Positions 11,725 to 27,204 of a DNA stretch of 64,000 nt are shown here, one piece after another (positions within the stretch are counted from its first letter, which is position 1; each line of letters opens with the position of its first letter). Made by a program: the position numbers and the translations under genes. The notes beneath the pieces are model-generated. The model was not told the DNA's origin, made no database searches, and saw only the letters and a program-made list of their open reading frames with translations. The stretch is from Phytophthora quininea (Eukaryota > Oomycota > Peronosporomycetes > Peronosporales > Peronosporaceae): contig JAAVTG010000064.1 in the NCBI GenBank assembly GCA_011947345.1, positions 496,001 to 560,000 of the forward strand, written 5' to 3'.

Positions 11725-14068
11725 ATGTCTGCTCTGCTCAAGAGAGTTCTGGTTCGCTTTGCTGCATGCGGCGGTCGACAAGCTGAGCCAACGAGCCAAC
11801 CGGAACCGAACTGGGGAACGGCGTATATCTGCGATGAGAAACTAAAACAAAGTCAGCGAACGTGGAGAGATGCATTGCAGCCGTCGGTCTTGAGTGCTGG
11901 TTTGGCTATTGCGGGTCGGGCACTCGTGGGGCCATTGGCATTGATCGTCCTCTCCTTCTTCACAAAGTACCTCTCCAGCGACGCCACCGTGCTCATCAAG
12001 TTCGACAGCAGCATCTTTGCGTTTACCGAGCACGACGTGTCCATGGCTGGCGGATGCACAGGATGCCTAGGCCCGTGCAAAATCGCTCTATTGAAATTCA
12101 TGGCGTTCGACGGACAAGCTCTCACCAGTGCGCCAACGTTTGCGGCGTTTGCTGGCCAGCCGCCGACAGAGTCGCTGTACAACTTCAGTTCGCTGAGTGA
12201 TGCCGATTTTCGTCTGGCCGAGTCGCTGGATGCGGACGTCGACACGATCTGCCACAGCGGCATCAACGAGTGGGGCTCCACCACCGTCATGGTCACAAGC
12301 TCGCCGCAGCAAGTTCTACAGGTCATCACAACGCTCGCAGTCAGTGTCTCATTCCAGACGAAGAGGGAGCTCGAGCTGGCGGTTGAAAATATTCAAGAAT
12401 GCGCAGGAAGTTGGACACTGTTTGGAACTGCTCGGTTGTTTTTGTTCCGAGCTGGTGGAGGCCACGTCGACTTTGGCAAAATCCCTGCGGTGACTGTCAG
12501 TGTATTTCCTGAGTTCACAGAGTGCCGACCGAATGTCGTGGACGATGGAAGTCTTGTCGGGTCCAAGTTGGCGCTTGTGACTGACGGCGAAGATCTGCTG
12601 GCGTCCGCCCCTGAAGTCCTAACGCTGTTCCCGTACGGCTTCACGAGCAGTCTGCGCAGGATCTCCCGGCTGGTCAAGGCGTCGAACACAAAATACGGGG
12701 CAAAGCAAGTTCTGGAGCCTTTGCTACAGGGTTACTACGGGGGTTGTCGTGTACGGGAGGTGAACACGTCTGGTGTTTACATCGAAGAGACTTGCGAAAC
12801 CTCCAGCCGCTGGGCAACCTACGGCCTTATGGTGCGGTCTCCGGACGATGTCCCGCTGTGCAGCACAGGCGACGCCTGCATCCACAACTACTTCAACACG
12901 CAGTGGGAAGGCGTGATTGGAATCGCACCGGCGAATCCCAAGCGCGTCGCCTTGTACCTCAACACGTTCCGCAATCGCTATGCGGACAAGGTGACGATCA
13001 GTACCCTGCCTGGGATTGTCGTGGGCCAATTGATCGCCATGGGGATGCTGAGTCTCTACCAGACGATGAAGCACAAGCGATCGGTGCTGATGACGCAGAT
13101 TTGGGCATACCGCTGCCAGAACGGCAAGATGCAGGTGGTCTACTTGGCTCAGATACTCTACCACCTGACGTACAACTCGGACCTGTACTTGATCGGATTT
13201 GCTACGGGCACTCTCACGACGGAGTCCATGGCGAACCTTACGTGCTGCTTCTTTGCCTTTCCGTACTCGTTGGTCAGTATGGCCAAGGCGCGGACGGATC
13301 AACAGCTAGATCGGCATTTCCGACTAACGTGGGAGGCCATGCAGATGGTCGTTACTATGGCGGTGATGATCTTTCTGCGTTTAATCCAGCGAACTCCCTG
13401 GAATTCATTCTCGTGTATAATGCTGAGATCCTGCGCAAGACGTCGACGTTGGGAGCAAAATACTGCGGACTGCATGATGCCTGCGTCTTGTTCACAGTTG
13501 GCATGTCCATTATCATTGCAGTGGCGTCAGTGGTGCTGGGCTTTGTTGCTGTCATTTTATCTGTGATTGTGAAAAGTTGAGTCCAAAAACGATCAGCACT
13601 GTGCCGTTCATGAGGCTTGGTGGGTCTATCACGCCGGGCGATGTCAACGAACTGCAAGCCAGCGATTCAAACCGCAGGATTATCCCGAAACAAGTGGATG
13701 GCGACGAGGATGAAATACTGAATCATACTTCATTCGAGATGAGCTGTCTCGGCAAACCTTTCACACAAATGTTCCTCGATTGCGACGACTTCGCCTACAT
13801 CACGTACAACGGCAAGAAGTGCACGACCGTCGAGGCAGTTTTGTTGTCCGGGTATTTATTCTACGGCGAGTACATTTACGAGGCGCCATCGCTCATGCTG
13901 CTGGTGGTAGCACGGTTCCTGTCACGAAGAATGATCCGATCGTTCAACTTCTTGCTCCTTCGCTGGCACGTGGACTCTAAAACAGGCAAACTGACGCAGG
14001 GTCAATCCTGTACGTGGTTCATCGTGAGTGGAGATCACTGGAAAACTGGTTCCACGCCAGTAGCCTAG
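11725..14068 (+). CDS. Multi-pass membrane protein, family member A (two frame breaks)
   Basis: A large membrane protein of a family I cannot name, with two paralogues at 33487-35790 and 36129-38531. An N-terminal cytoplasmic stretch is followed by a membrane helix (about residues 55-82, AGLAIAGRALVGPLALIVLSF). A ~350-residue non-membrane domain opens with the Cys/Gly motif GGCTGCLGPCK and includes FTECRPNVV and GYYGGCRVR. A cluster of hydrophobic helices (from TLPGIVVGQLIAMGMLSLY onward) and a C-terminal domain with DCDDFAYITYNGKKCTTVEA complete it. Frame breaks lie near 13400 (CCC, one C short; the paralogue has RTPLL here) and 13572 (AAAA, one A short). Restoring both counts gives 781 residues. 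The start is the ATG at 11725; an in-frame TTG at 11698 is less likely. Confidence 0.75.
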
Positions 14069-14137
14069 ACCTCATTTGACCAACATTTAGCTACAAACTG
14101 CACTACATCAAAGCCACACATCTCTCCAAATACCTGC

Positions 14138-15632
14138 TCACACATAACTTTTGTTGCCGTTCGAGTTGATGTAGTAGGTCCCTCCTCGAGGACCAGTGTG
14201 CAACGTGCGTCCACTACTTGAAGCACTGGAACTGCTGCTGGATCCGTACGAGGACGAAGTGAAGGATGACAACCTGGTTGAAGAGGTGGTCGACACGTAC
14301 GACTTGTTGCCATTCGAGTTCATGTAGTAGGTACCACCTCTCGAACCGGTAAAAGCGCACGCCCACCACTTGGCTGGCTGCTAGTACTTGCAGATGTACT
14401 TGTTGGCACGGGTGGGGCGGAACAATCGTGTCGGCCTTGACATACGTCTTGGTGCCATTCGAGTTGATGTAGAATATGCCACCACGAGGACCTGTGCGAA
14501 GTTGGTGTGAAGCGGGCGACTTGGACTCCGGCACTGACGTCACGGTAGTTTTCCCCACTTTGCTTGTCGTTGGCGAGATGTCTGAGTTGGACTTCTCAGT
14601 CTTTGGCGCTGCTGAGGACGGCTGCACTTTTGTTTCACTTCTTACTGCTGATGAGCTCCTCGGTCTTTGAAGCTCTCGTCGATCCTTTCGAGCGTCCCAA
14701 AGTCGACCTTTGTCACCCACGTCGAACCAGTTGATGCGATCCCGGAATGCTAAATAGACTTGCTGGCCGTTAGCATCCACGAAGGCCTGTTGGCTCTCGG
14801 GTTCTTGTAGATGGCTGGCAATCTGCAGCATACGCGCGTGTTCCTTCTTGGTCAGGGTTCTGCGATCGCTTCCAAAGTCCACAAGCCGCTGGTCAACCTG
14901 CTTGTGAAAATTGAGATTGGCATCTGCCGAAGCCATTTTCATGTTGTCTAGGCGGTTGAACACGAGGGTGATGTCGGCTTTGTCCATCCGCAACTCGGGC
15001 GGTAGCGTGTCGTTGAGTTTGTTCGCCACATCCAGACCGGCGAAATGCGCTGCGTGCATCTCTTTCTTGAACTGCGACCTGGAGTTCTGGCTCACTTTGT
15101 TCTGCTGCGACTGGCTCCGACACTCGGAGGAACTTGTCGCTCGATCCTTGTACATGTCCATCTTGCCGTCTCGGTATTCACGGGTCAGCGCTCTCTTGCT
15201 GTGCTTCGTCTGTGCAGCAGTGACAATGGCAATGTCGGCCAACTCTTGAATGGTGTACTCGTCGCCATTTGGCTGGGCAAGCACCTTGCCGACGTTCTCG
15301 GTGATCCACGCTTCGACGTCAGCCTTCGTTCGGCCTTTCTTGGGCTTGGCCTGGGAATTGATGGCGTGGGCGAGTCCTTCATCGTTGGCTTTGATGTAGT
15401 TGCGGTACTTCACGAACCGCTCTGGGTCGTGATGGTACCAGTCAACAACCGTCGCTGCGTTTCGGTCACTGCGTTCTAGTTGCCAGTCGCTTTTGTCGAG
15501 TTTGGTGCTTTCCAAAGCGTTCCAGTCTCGCTTCTCGCCGTCATCGCTGGTCGTGAACAGTGTGCGGCCTACAGGGAGACCTTTCTTCACCGGCGCCTTG
15601 TTCTTGGGCTCGAGGCTTGGAGCAGTCGCCAT
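14138..15632 (-). CDS. Protein with three PBCV-type basic adaptor motifs (two frame breaks)
   Basis: The N-terminal ~340 residues are hydrophilic and largely helical, with no domain I recognise. The C-terminal part carries three copies of a G-P/S-R-G-G-x-x-Y-I/M-N-S-N-G-x-K-x-Y-V motif, joined by Ser-rich linkers. This is the signature of the small basic adaptor domain first described in chlorella virus PBCV-1 (Pfam PBCV_basic_adap), often found as a tail on other proteins. Frame breaks lie at 14415-14418 (plus-strand GGGG) and 14351-14354 (AAAA). Restoring one base at each gives a continuous Ser/Pro linker and 498 residues. The ATG at 15632 is chosen; an upstream in-frame TTG (15683) leaves room for a longer N-terminus. 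Function unknown. Confidence 0.65.
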
Positions 15633-15860
15633 GACTGGCACTGGCTTGGAAGGTGGTGCTGCTGGATTAGTTGTTGCGCGCAAATTTCAGAGTGAGCAAT
15701 TGGTGAGAGAACCACGATGAGTCCATTGAGCAGGAATACTGGGCAGTGTCTTCGTGTTCTGGTCCTTGGGTGTCCACCAAATGCTCTGTCCAGGTGGACG
15801 CAGAAACAGAGGACAAGTTGAAGTTCGCCCCATCTTATCTCAGCAGTCGCTTCACGATAG

Positions 15861-15875
15861 CCACTCATTTTTGAC
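15861..15875 (+). promoter_or_regulatory. Oomycete initiator-like element
   Basis: CCACTCATTTTTGAC fits the oomycete initiator plus T-rich flank. It lies only 5 bp before the ATG of the first methionine aminopeptidase, which would imply a very short leader. Confidence 0.4.
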
Positions 15876-15880
15876 AAGCA

Positions 15881-17247
<1,367 letters not shown>

Positions 17248-18639
17248 ATTGAGTCGCTGCGAAGACGTCGAGATCATGATGAAAGCGACTATTCCTCTTT
17301 TATCTCGTCCGCAGTTCAAGTAGATTTGGCAACCTCACCAGGAAGGTAAAGCTTCGTGGTACCTGCTGAGTCCTGTGTCGTAGTCCTCTTCTGAGCGATA
17401 TTTAATTTGCGGGCTGTCGCCGTCAAGCGTGCTCTCTTCTGGAAGAGCATACCAAAAGTATCCTCCGCCGTTCGACGCCGAGGATTGTTGGGGTTTCCAC
17501 TGCTGGGTTGTCGATAAAGACAATGGCATTTTCCCAGGTGTCCAGACCCACGAAACCACATCGACCGTCCGTAGACTTGAGAGCCAACAACAGCACCTCG
17601 ACAGCTCCATTTGCCCCAGAATACTATTGGGCCGGACCCCGAGCTAATGTCACCAGCAGCGTTCACCGCAGCGTACGAGTGGCAGCCACAGGAAATCCGA
17701 AGTTGCTGCTTGAATTTGACCGCGGCTTTCTCCGAGATCGTTGTCGACTGGGTTGGGCAAACGGTTCGACTTGATTGTAGTCGATGACGGTATCCCCAGC
17801 GAGCGTCAGACTCGCGATGGCGAGAGAAACAAGCCCACGAAACTCGCGAATCCAAGTGCGTCCACGTCCTCACCGATCTTCTGCTTGATAGTGCGTCGTC
17901 CTGATTTCAATGAACTGCCAGTGGAGGCTAACGCTCGCTAACGCTCGTGCATTTTAGAGCTGAGGCTCGTACAGATCGCACACTTGCAGAAGCAAAAGGT
18001 GCGAGCCGACTGCGTTGGCAAGTTCGTCTTTATTGTTTGCAACTTGGACACGACTTTTTGACGCAGCGTACATCGAAGACGAATTGAGGATCTTACGTGC
18101 AACGCAGCGCTCGGATCGGAGCACCCAAACGGACGATACTGAAGGTACGGCGGTGGTCAAGGTGAAGCATTGCGTCCTAAACACTGGGCTGGAATTGTTT
18201 TTCGTAGTTGGTGCTGTGGCCGAGAGCGAAGCCTCGGCAGGAGTAGTGCCGTGGTGCCAGAACGCACTTGGACAGCTAACCACCGCACTACAGCCGACCG
18301 ATCTGGACACGAAGAAGAACGTGTAGCTTTTGAAGGACTGGACGATAGTTCGACTCGATCAAATACGGTGTCGATTTTTTTTCGGTGGTAAGACAACAGG
18401 ATTGCAAGTTTTGGATGGTAATGGCAACTACTATTGAAGCTCTTTCAGTGAGGTTGCGTTCATCCTTCAACGCTCTTCTTCCTCCTCTGTCTCTGCAGGT
18501 TCCTCTTCATCTTCATGGTCATCTTCATCAGCAGATTTTCAGTGTTCACATGTCGCATATTCTATAACCCGTTACGGTCTCAGTTACACCATCCATTTCA
18601 GTATCGAATCGCGCCCCGTCAGCTCCAAGCAGCGTCAGG
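17248..18639. other. Intergenic, decayed sequence with gene fragments
   Basis: No intact gene. The part from 17300 to 17800 has open stretches on both strands without recognisable family features. The part from 18240 to 18545 is an inverted, shortened relative of the coiled-coil gene at 4145-6057 (listed separately). Confidence 0.45.
18240..18545 (-). pseudogene. Truncated inverted copy of the coiled-coil gene tail and 3' flank
   Basis: Read on the minus strand from 18545, this matches the acidic codons near 5528-5590. It then jumps to the last codons of that gene (CTGAAAGAGCTTCAATAG, as at 6040-6057) and continues through its 3' flank to about 6185. The ~450 bp between are missing, so this is a decayed copy with an internal deletion. 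Confidence 0.6.
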
Positions 18640-19986
<1,347 letters not shown>

Positions 19987-20040
19987 GCTGCTGTGGATGA
20001 GGTGCGGCCAATTCACAGATAATACTTTATCGTAGTGTAC

Positions 20041-23000
20041 TTAGTCTCTCCTGCTACGACGAGAGGAAGTGGAAGCGGGCGAGATTCCTCCACTTCCGGT
20101 GCTTCTTGCGAGCCGCTTTTCCAGCTGCCGCTTGTCTCGGACGGCTTGCGCGTATTTGTACTTGAGGTCTTCGATCTCTTCGAAGAAGTCTTCATCGAAC
20201 GCCGCCAATTCATTTGTCAGCTTTGTGTTCTCGTCTTCGAGCTCAAGCACTTGTGCCTGCAGCTCTTTAATGCGTTCTGTTTGTTCACGTTTTGTAGCTT
20301 CCTCGTCCTCGTTGGGAGCGTTCCTCTCTAGCTGCACCTCGAGCTGGAGCACTTGATGGCGCAATTCCGCCAGCTCTTGCTCTGCCTGCAGCAACTGCTG
20401 GTCTTTCTCTTTGAGCTGACCCAGAGCAGCGCTCTCACGGGACGAAGACGATGGAGCGGATTTTGCTCGTAGCTTCTGCTGCAGTTTGAGTTTGTCTTTC
20501 TTCAGCTCCCCACTCTCGTTCTGGAGCTTGTCCAGCTGGGTCTCAAGCCGCTCGCGAACTTCCTTTTGCTCTTTCAGTTTGCGTCGCAGCGAGTCTAACC
20601 GCTCGGGAGACACTTGGGTTTGCTTGGCAGCCGCGTTCTTTAGTTTCTCGTTCTCGGCGCGCAGCTTTTCGATGACTTTTTCATGTTTTCAATCACTTCC
20701 TCTAGCTCTTGGCGCTCGTGTGCCGCCCACGAGGATCCTCGACCGCCACCTTTCGTTCGGCGTTGCTTTGCGGGGTCATGCTCGCTGCTGCCAGAGTCAC
20801 CACCACGCGGATTCTTGCGGTTAAGGCGCTTATATTCGAGTCGCAAGCTCTCGACTTCCAGCTCCAACTCTAGTAGCTTCGTGTCCTTGGCGACCATTTC
20901 TTGTTCCTTGTTCCGGAGTTCGTCTCCAAGGACCAGCAACTCTTCTCGAACTTCTTGTCCTACTAGGAACTGTTGCTCTTCACGCTGTAAACGCGAATTG
21001 GGCGGCGCACCTCTGGCACCTTCCTCGCCGTCCTCTCCCTCTAACGGTAACCCGTGCTGCACGAGCCGTCGACGAAGGCGCTGCAGTTGCGTCTCGTACT
21101 TCTCCATTTGAGAGGTAAAGGACTCCTCCCATTCTTTCCTCTTCAACGCTAGCGTTTCCTGTAGGAAGGAATTTTGACGCTCTAATTCTTCTAATTGCAT
21201 CTTCATCGGCGCCGAAGGAGCTGTTGGAGCAGTGGGCGTCTGAGCTAACTGCTCCTTTGACTGGAGCTCGCTCTGTAGCTTTGTGATGCGCTCGTTGCAC
21301 CGCTCCAGCTCGCTGTCTTTGCTAGTCACATCTGCCTGTTTCTCTTTCAACCGCAGCATCAAGATATCTACGCGCCGTTGAAGCTTTCGCTCCGCATCGA
21401 GTCTTTCCCGCCTCGTTTTCTCATCGACTTCTACTGGTGCAGTCGTAGGCGCTGCAACTGAGGCTTCACGCAGGGCGAGGTTTTGAGCCTGAAGGATCTT
21501 AATCTTCTTCTCGAGCTCTTCAACGGCTCGGGATTCACCTACCACCTTGTCTTTCAGAAGGCGCTTCAACCGCTCAATTTCGTCCTTGAGCATTTGCACG
21601 ACGTTCTCCGACACGGAGTCTTTCTCCTCCTTCTCTTCGCTCTCGAGTTTCTTTCGCTTGCGCTGTTGCTGGTCTTGCTTCTTCTTCAGTAGAGCCATTT
21701 TCTCCTGAAGCATCTGCACCTGACTCTGCAGGCGCGTCTTCTCCTCTCTCCACTCGTCTTCCTCCTCCTCGCGACGCTCTTTTTCTTTTCGCTTTCTAGT
21801 ATTGAAGTCTTGGTTCATTGAATGCTGCGCTTTCGCAAGCTCAATCGCGTGGCGATCTTCCGCTTTCAGAAACTCCTCCTTTAGTTTGATAATTGCGTCG
21901 CGCAGGAGCTTGAGTTTCTCCTCCTTTTTGGCCATATCTCGCTTCACGAACGCCACCTGATTCTCCAACTGTTTCGTCTGCTTTTCACCGTCACCAACCT
22001 TCTCTTTCAGTAAAACGATTTCCTCTAAGGCCTCGCCCGCCCGAGCTTCAGCAAGATCTCGCTCATTCCGCAACACTTCCAGCTCCATCTGCAACTCTCG
22101 CACCGTTTGCTTTGCTCCCTCTAAAGCTATCTCGGCTTGCTTCCACTCCTGTAGCACGTGGTCATGCCTCTCCTGTGCAGCTTGTAGAGCCTGTTTACCT
22201 TTTCCTGACCGTTCCATGTTGCTGATCGTGCTCATGGCCTCCTTCAACTGTCCGATCATGCGTTGGTTCTCTTCGTAAAGCTTCTTATTCAGCTGAGTGG
22301 TTTCCAAGCGATCCTGCGCCTTGTCGTGGGCACTCGTCGCTCGAACAGAGGCAATTTTCCGCTGATACTCATTGATCACAGTGTTTTTCTCTTCGACTAG
22401 CTGCTTGAGACTCGCGATCGTCGCTTGGGCCGCCTGCTGCAGCTCAGCTTGGTCTTTTCATAAAACCCCACCTTCTGTCGCATCAACGGGGAGTGGCTTG
22501 CCCCGTGCTCCACCTCTCGCTGATTGTCTTGCTCTCGTCTACCACCTTCCGGGCGAATTCCTGACCGAGCATATTGCAATTCCAATTCTAAATCCTCATA
22601 TTGGCAACGCAGTTGACGCTTTTCTGCTTCTAGCTCGCCATTTAGGCGCAGCAACTCAGCAATACGCGACTGGATGGCTTCCAGCTGACGCATCAGATCT
22701 TCATTAAGTACCTTGCTGTCGCGAAGCTCAATATACAAGTGTTCTTCCCTTTCCCGCGACCCGGACTTGGCTGCGGCCTCAAGCTGCCCCATAAGCAACC
22801 GCTCTCGTGTTTCTAGGGCGCCTATTCTGCTCTTCAGTTTGCCAACCTCACTCTGGTCGCAGCGCTGCTGTCGACGATCAAGCAACGGTAGCTCCACCTG
22901 TCTGTCCTCCAGGTCCTTTTCAAGCTTCTTACGACGTTGCTGTTCTACTTGCATTTCATCTTCGAGTGCATCTAATCGCTTCCGGAAAGCCTCCCATTTT

Positions 23001-26000
23001 GAATTTCGAGCCATCCAGTCGCGCTCTTTTACCTGCGCAATGGAGCTCTCGAGTGTCTGCACCCGGTCGCTCGATCTCTCGCGTGCTGAGGATAATTCCT
23101 GCGCCTTCCTTTCCATTTCCAGCTCTAGTCGCTGGTTTTTCAGTAGCGTTTGCTGCTGCGTTTCTGTCACGAGATCGTATTGGATCAAGAACTGCTGGTA
23201 CGTCGCTTTAATTTGCATCAGCTGGTGCTGCAGCTCGCCTACTATGGCATGGTCCTCGGACGACGCCATCAGTTCGCGCAATTGTTCCTCTTGCTGTTCC
23301 CGGTTCCCATTCTCCTGCGTTGCTCTCTTCGATAAAACGTTAGCTTGTGAGGCTGCCAATGTGGCAATGTCCTTGTACTTTGAACACTCAAGAGCCAGAC
23401 CTTCGTACAGCTGCTCCACTTCGTTAATTCGCTCGTATAGCAGCGCATTCTCACTCCGCAGCTCATTATCGGCTCCTACATCATCGCTTCGAGTCGACTG
23501 CACCAACTCGTCAGAAACCAAGGCTGCCCGTTCAGCTTCTTCAAGCTCTTTTATTCGCTGAGCTTGCACGTCTACCTCATTTTCTAGTTGGTCGATACGT
23601 TGTTGAAGGATTACTGGGTTCGCATCGACGCTCTTCGACCCGCCTCTGGCATTCTTCTCAGCTTGCAACACCATCAGATCGTGCTGCAGCCGACTCAATT
23701 GGATGGGCAAGTCGTAAAGTTGCAGATACTTGGCATGCATATCTGCGTAGGCTTCATTTAGTGAGCTGTACTTCTTGAGTACCTCAGTGATGGTGCGCTG
23801 CTGCTTGTCTGCAAACTCGCGAAGTACGCTCTTTTGTAGAGTTTTCTCCATGCGCTCCATCATTTCGTCAGCCCCTGCTTCCACGTTTCAAGGTACAATA
23901 TCCGATACTTGAGCGTCTTTTCCATTTCGCTCCACTCTTGTTGTAACAACTTATTGTGTTCTGTGCTGCCCTGCCACTCCTTGTGGAGCTGCTGGTACTT
24001 TCGTTTGTGTCGCGCTTCGTTGACTTCGTAGGTTGCAACCTTTTTGGTCAACTCTATCACCTGTGAGCGCAATTGTGTTTCGTTCCCACTAACCAGCGAG
24101 TCGCTTGTCAGCGACGTCAGATTCTGTTGATTCTGAACACCAAGGATGTGCAGCCCCGCTTCGTATCGCTGGCATTTCAATTTCCAGTCTTTGTTTTCCT
24201 GCGTCTGTTGCTCCAATTCGTTGCGGATTCGAATCTCTGCGTTCGAGTACTGTGCGTGCATCTGGAAGAAGTGCTGATACAACAGCGTATGCTGGTCCAT
24301 CAAGGACTGGAAGACTTCTTCGTGTTGATGTATTTGCTGTCGCAGCTCCTCGTTACGAGCTTCTACGGATACCAGTTCATCGAGACACACGTTCAGCTCC
24401 TTTAGAACGTCCACTTGCTCGACCATTTTGTCCTCGCTTTCAAAAGCGAATGTCTCTAACATTCCACGTGATACTGGCGATCGTGGAGAAGTTACTGTAT
24501 CTAGACCACCATCCTTTTGTTCATCCCCCACCTTAGTACAGGTTATTGTTACCTCAGTTGGCTGGGCTGCGTTGTCGCCAGTACTTACCGCTGGGCGAGG
24601 CACATCTGCCGAAAGAATCGACCCTTTTGCGCTTGAAGCATCGCAAACTGAGCCTCAATCGCTTTTGCTACTACTAGAGCAATGTTGTTGGCTTGACTAT
24701 TCAAACCATCACGGGTCTTTTCACTGGTCGTAGGTATTTCCTCTGGCGAACGATCGAATGTGGAGTGCTCTCCACGCTTTGATGTGCCACGTTTCTTCTT
24801 CACAACGGCGGTAACTCCCTCGTCATCCGTGCTAGACAACGATGCGACATCACCGTCATCCTCTTGCGTCTGCTTAGCGTTTTTACCAACCTTCGTATCA
24901 GTGGTTTGTGTTTCTTCATGTACGCGGGACTGCACCTCGCCTGCTTTGTGGTCCTGCAAATTCGACCTCAGCTCTGCGTTAATAACCAACGGGGCTTTGG
25001 CTAACCTTTTCTCCTCAGCTTTCCACTCTTCGCGTTCTTTTCGTAGTGAAGTAATTTCGTCTCGTAAATGATAGATGACCCCCTCTTGGCGTTGTGATTT
25101 TGCTTTCACTGCCTCAAGCGTCCGTAGAATCTCAGCTCTGCCATCTGCGTTTCCAACATCATGTGCAGTCTCGACTTCTGGCGTCGCTACGGGAGCCACC
25201 GCTGACGCTTCCGTTCGTGCGACCTCTAATTCATGATTGAGGTGTCCAATTTCTTTCAGCAACTGCGCGTTTTCTTCGGTCGTCGCTTTAAGTTGTCTGC
25301 TGAGGTCCTCAGCGGTATCATTGGCACTTCGACTCTCTCCACCGTCTTTTCTAGGAGGCCCAGAATCGGTCTGTAGAATACGTTTGGCCAGTTCTGGGGT
25401 GTGCTTAACACGGTCAATAAATTCCTCAACAGCACTCAACTGCTCCGTTGTCAGTCCATGCTGTTCATAGAGCTTCCCTCCAGCCATACGCGCTTGATCT
25501 CTTAGTTTCTGCAGAAAGCGCAGTCGCTCAGTCTCAAGATCGTGTATTTGGACTTCCATCTGCTTCATCACAGACTCGTTGATGGCTAGCTGTCCTTTCA
25601 GGTGATTTTCAACGGCAAGATCATCGTACTCAAAAGAAGTAGGCTTGCCGGCTTCAGATTTGAGGCGCTCAAATGCCACAAACAGTTTGCCAGCCGCCTC
25701 AACCTGGTCGTTGAGCTCTTGTCGAAGCTTCATGTTCGTCTGCAGTTGTTGGTCAAGTTGTGCCCGAAGTTTCTTTTGGTATTTCACCACATCCTCCAGC
25801 CCAGCTCCTTGTTCATACTTCTCATTCCACTCCTGTGCTTCTGTCAGCTGCTTTTCCACTATACCCTGTTTTAATTCAAGGTCCTGAACCAGCTCTCGCT
25901 GCTCTTTTAAACGCCGCTTCAGAGTCGAGCATTCTTGCTCAACAGCGTCTTGCTTGGAGCTTTGTTTGTGGAGTGCATTCTGAACTGCGCTTTCAACTAA

Positions 26001-27078
26001 CTTATCCACATCCAGATGCTCTGCGAGGCTTTCAAGATCGCTTTGCTGCTGCAGGACACGCTGATTCAGCTCTAGAATCGTTCCCTTGTCTCGTACACGC
26101 AGCTCTTGCAGCATCTCCAGTTGTTTCTCCAGGTCTTCTAGGGGACTTTTGCTGCTGCATCCGTCTCTGTATCGTTCCTCACTACTTCCTTGCTCTGCTG
26201 AACCCGCTGTTGCTCGCGTAAAAGCTGCTGTTGCTTCAGTTTCCGCTTCAACTCGTCCACTTCTGCAGTGAGTACTGCCTTCTCCATGTCAAACTTGGCG
26301 CGCGCATCGCTCATCAACGCATTTACGTCGCTCTCCTGCTCGTCCATTTCTATAAGCTTCGCCTCTACAGACACCTTCTCCTGCTCCATCTCGGCCATCC
26401 TCGCGTGTACCTGAGTGATCTCCAGCGTCTGTTCGTCCACGGCTTCCTTGTAAGCTTCCACCTGGTCCTGCAGTCCCTGAACCAGCGCCTCGAGCTCCTT
26501 CACCTGCTCCGATGCCTTTTTCAACGCCTCTTGGACTTCTACGTTTTCTGCCCTCAGTACTTCATTCTCCTTCAACGCAGTGTACAGCTCCGAGCGTTTG
26601 TCCTTGGTCTCCTCCTCGACTTGAGCCACCTGTCGCTTGGCTGCTAAGCCTGCTGTGGCTTCTCGCTCCACTTGGCTCTGCAATTCCTTCAACTTTTGCT
26701 CCAGCTCTTGGTTTGTTTTATTCAAGGCTGCAGTCTCCTGGTCCAAAGTAGGTGTCTTAAGATTCTCCGCCTTCTTGGCGGCATTTTGCAGCTCTTGCAG
26801 CTCTTTGTCTCGCATCTCCAGTCGTGTAGACAGACCAGCGACTGTCTCTTTAAGCGTCTCGATCTCTTCGTCCTTCTCCAGCCATTTCTGCTGCGTCTGC
26901 TGCGTCTTGGCACTGGCCTCCGTCTGCAGAGAAGCCACTTGGTCGTGTAGCTGCTCGTTCTCCCCTCCAGCTCCAGCAGATCGCCACGTAGCAGCTCTAA
27001 TTCCTCCCGAAGCGACGTGCAATCAGCTCTCGAGCATCTCGCGCCCGGAGCGGCGGCGTCTTCACCTGCAGACGCCAT
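20041..27078 (-). CDS. CEP290: CEP290, centrosome/ciliary transition-zone protein (six frame breaks)
   Basis: CEP290 bridges microtubules and membrane at the ciliary transition zone; in oomycetes this means the zoospore flagella. The gene encodes almost continuous coiled coil, about 2347 residues (human protein 2479), from the ATG at 27078 to 20041. The diagnostic C-terminus is clear: FFEEIEDLKYKYAQAV, as in the human protein's FFEEIEDLKYNY, preceded by a segment equivalent to MKKVVEKVQRENEQLKK. Frame breaks fall at 26962-26965, 26141-26144, 24625-24628, 23886-23888, about 22450 and 20677-20681 (C, G, T, T, G and T runs on the plus strand). One base added at each gives one frame. The 5' end faces uS5m 126 bp away, so the promoter is shared. 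Confidence 0.85.
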
Positions 27079-27204
27079 GGACAGTCGCGAAGCGGCGACG
27101 CATCAGCAGCAAAGAGCGTTTCACAATGATGGAATCATTTTGAGCACGGACCAATCACAGGCCCTGAAATCCCTGCGGCTGCCGTTCACTCAATTGCCAT
27201 CGAG
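27079..27204. promoter_or_regulatory. Bidirectional promoter between CEP290 and uS5m
   Basis: Only 126 bp separate the divergent start codons. The segment contains a CCAAT box (27151-27155) and a TTCACTCAATT initiator-like motif (about 27184-27194) for the plus-strand gene. It also has ATTATGGAATCATTTTG-like AT-rich sequence that could serve the minus-strand gene. Confidence 0.5.
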
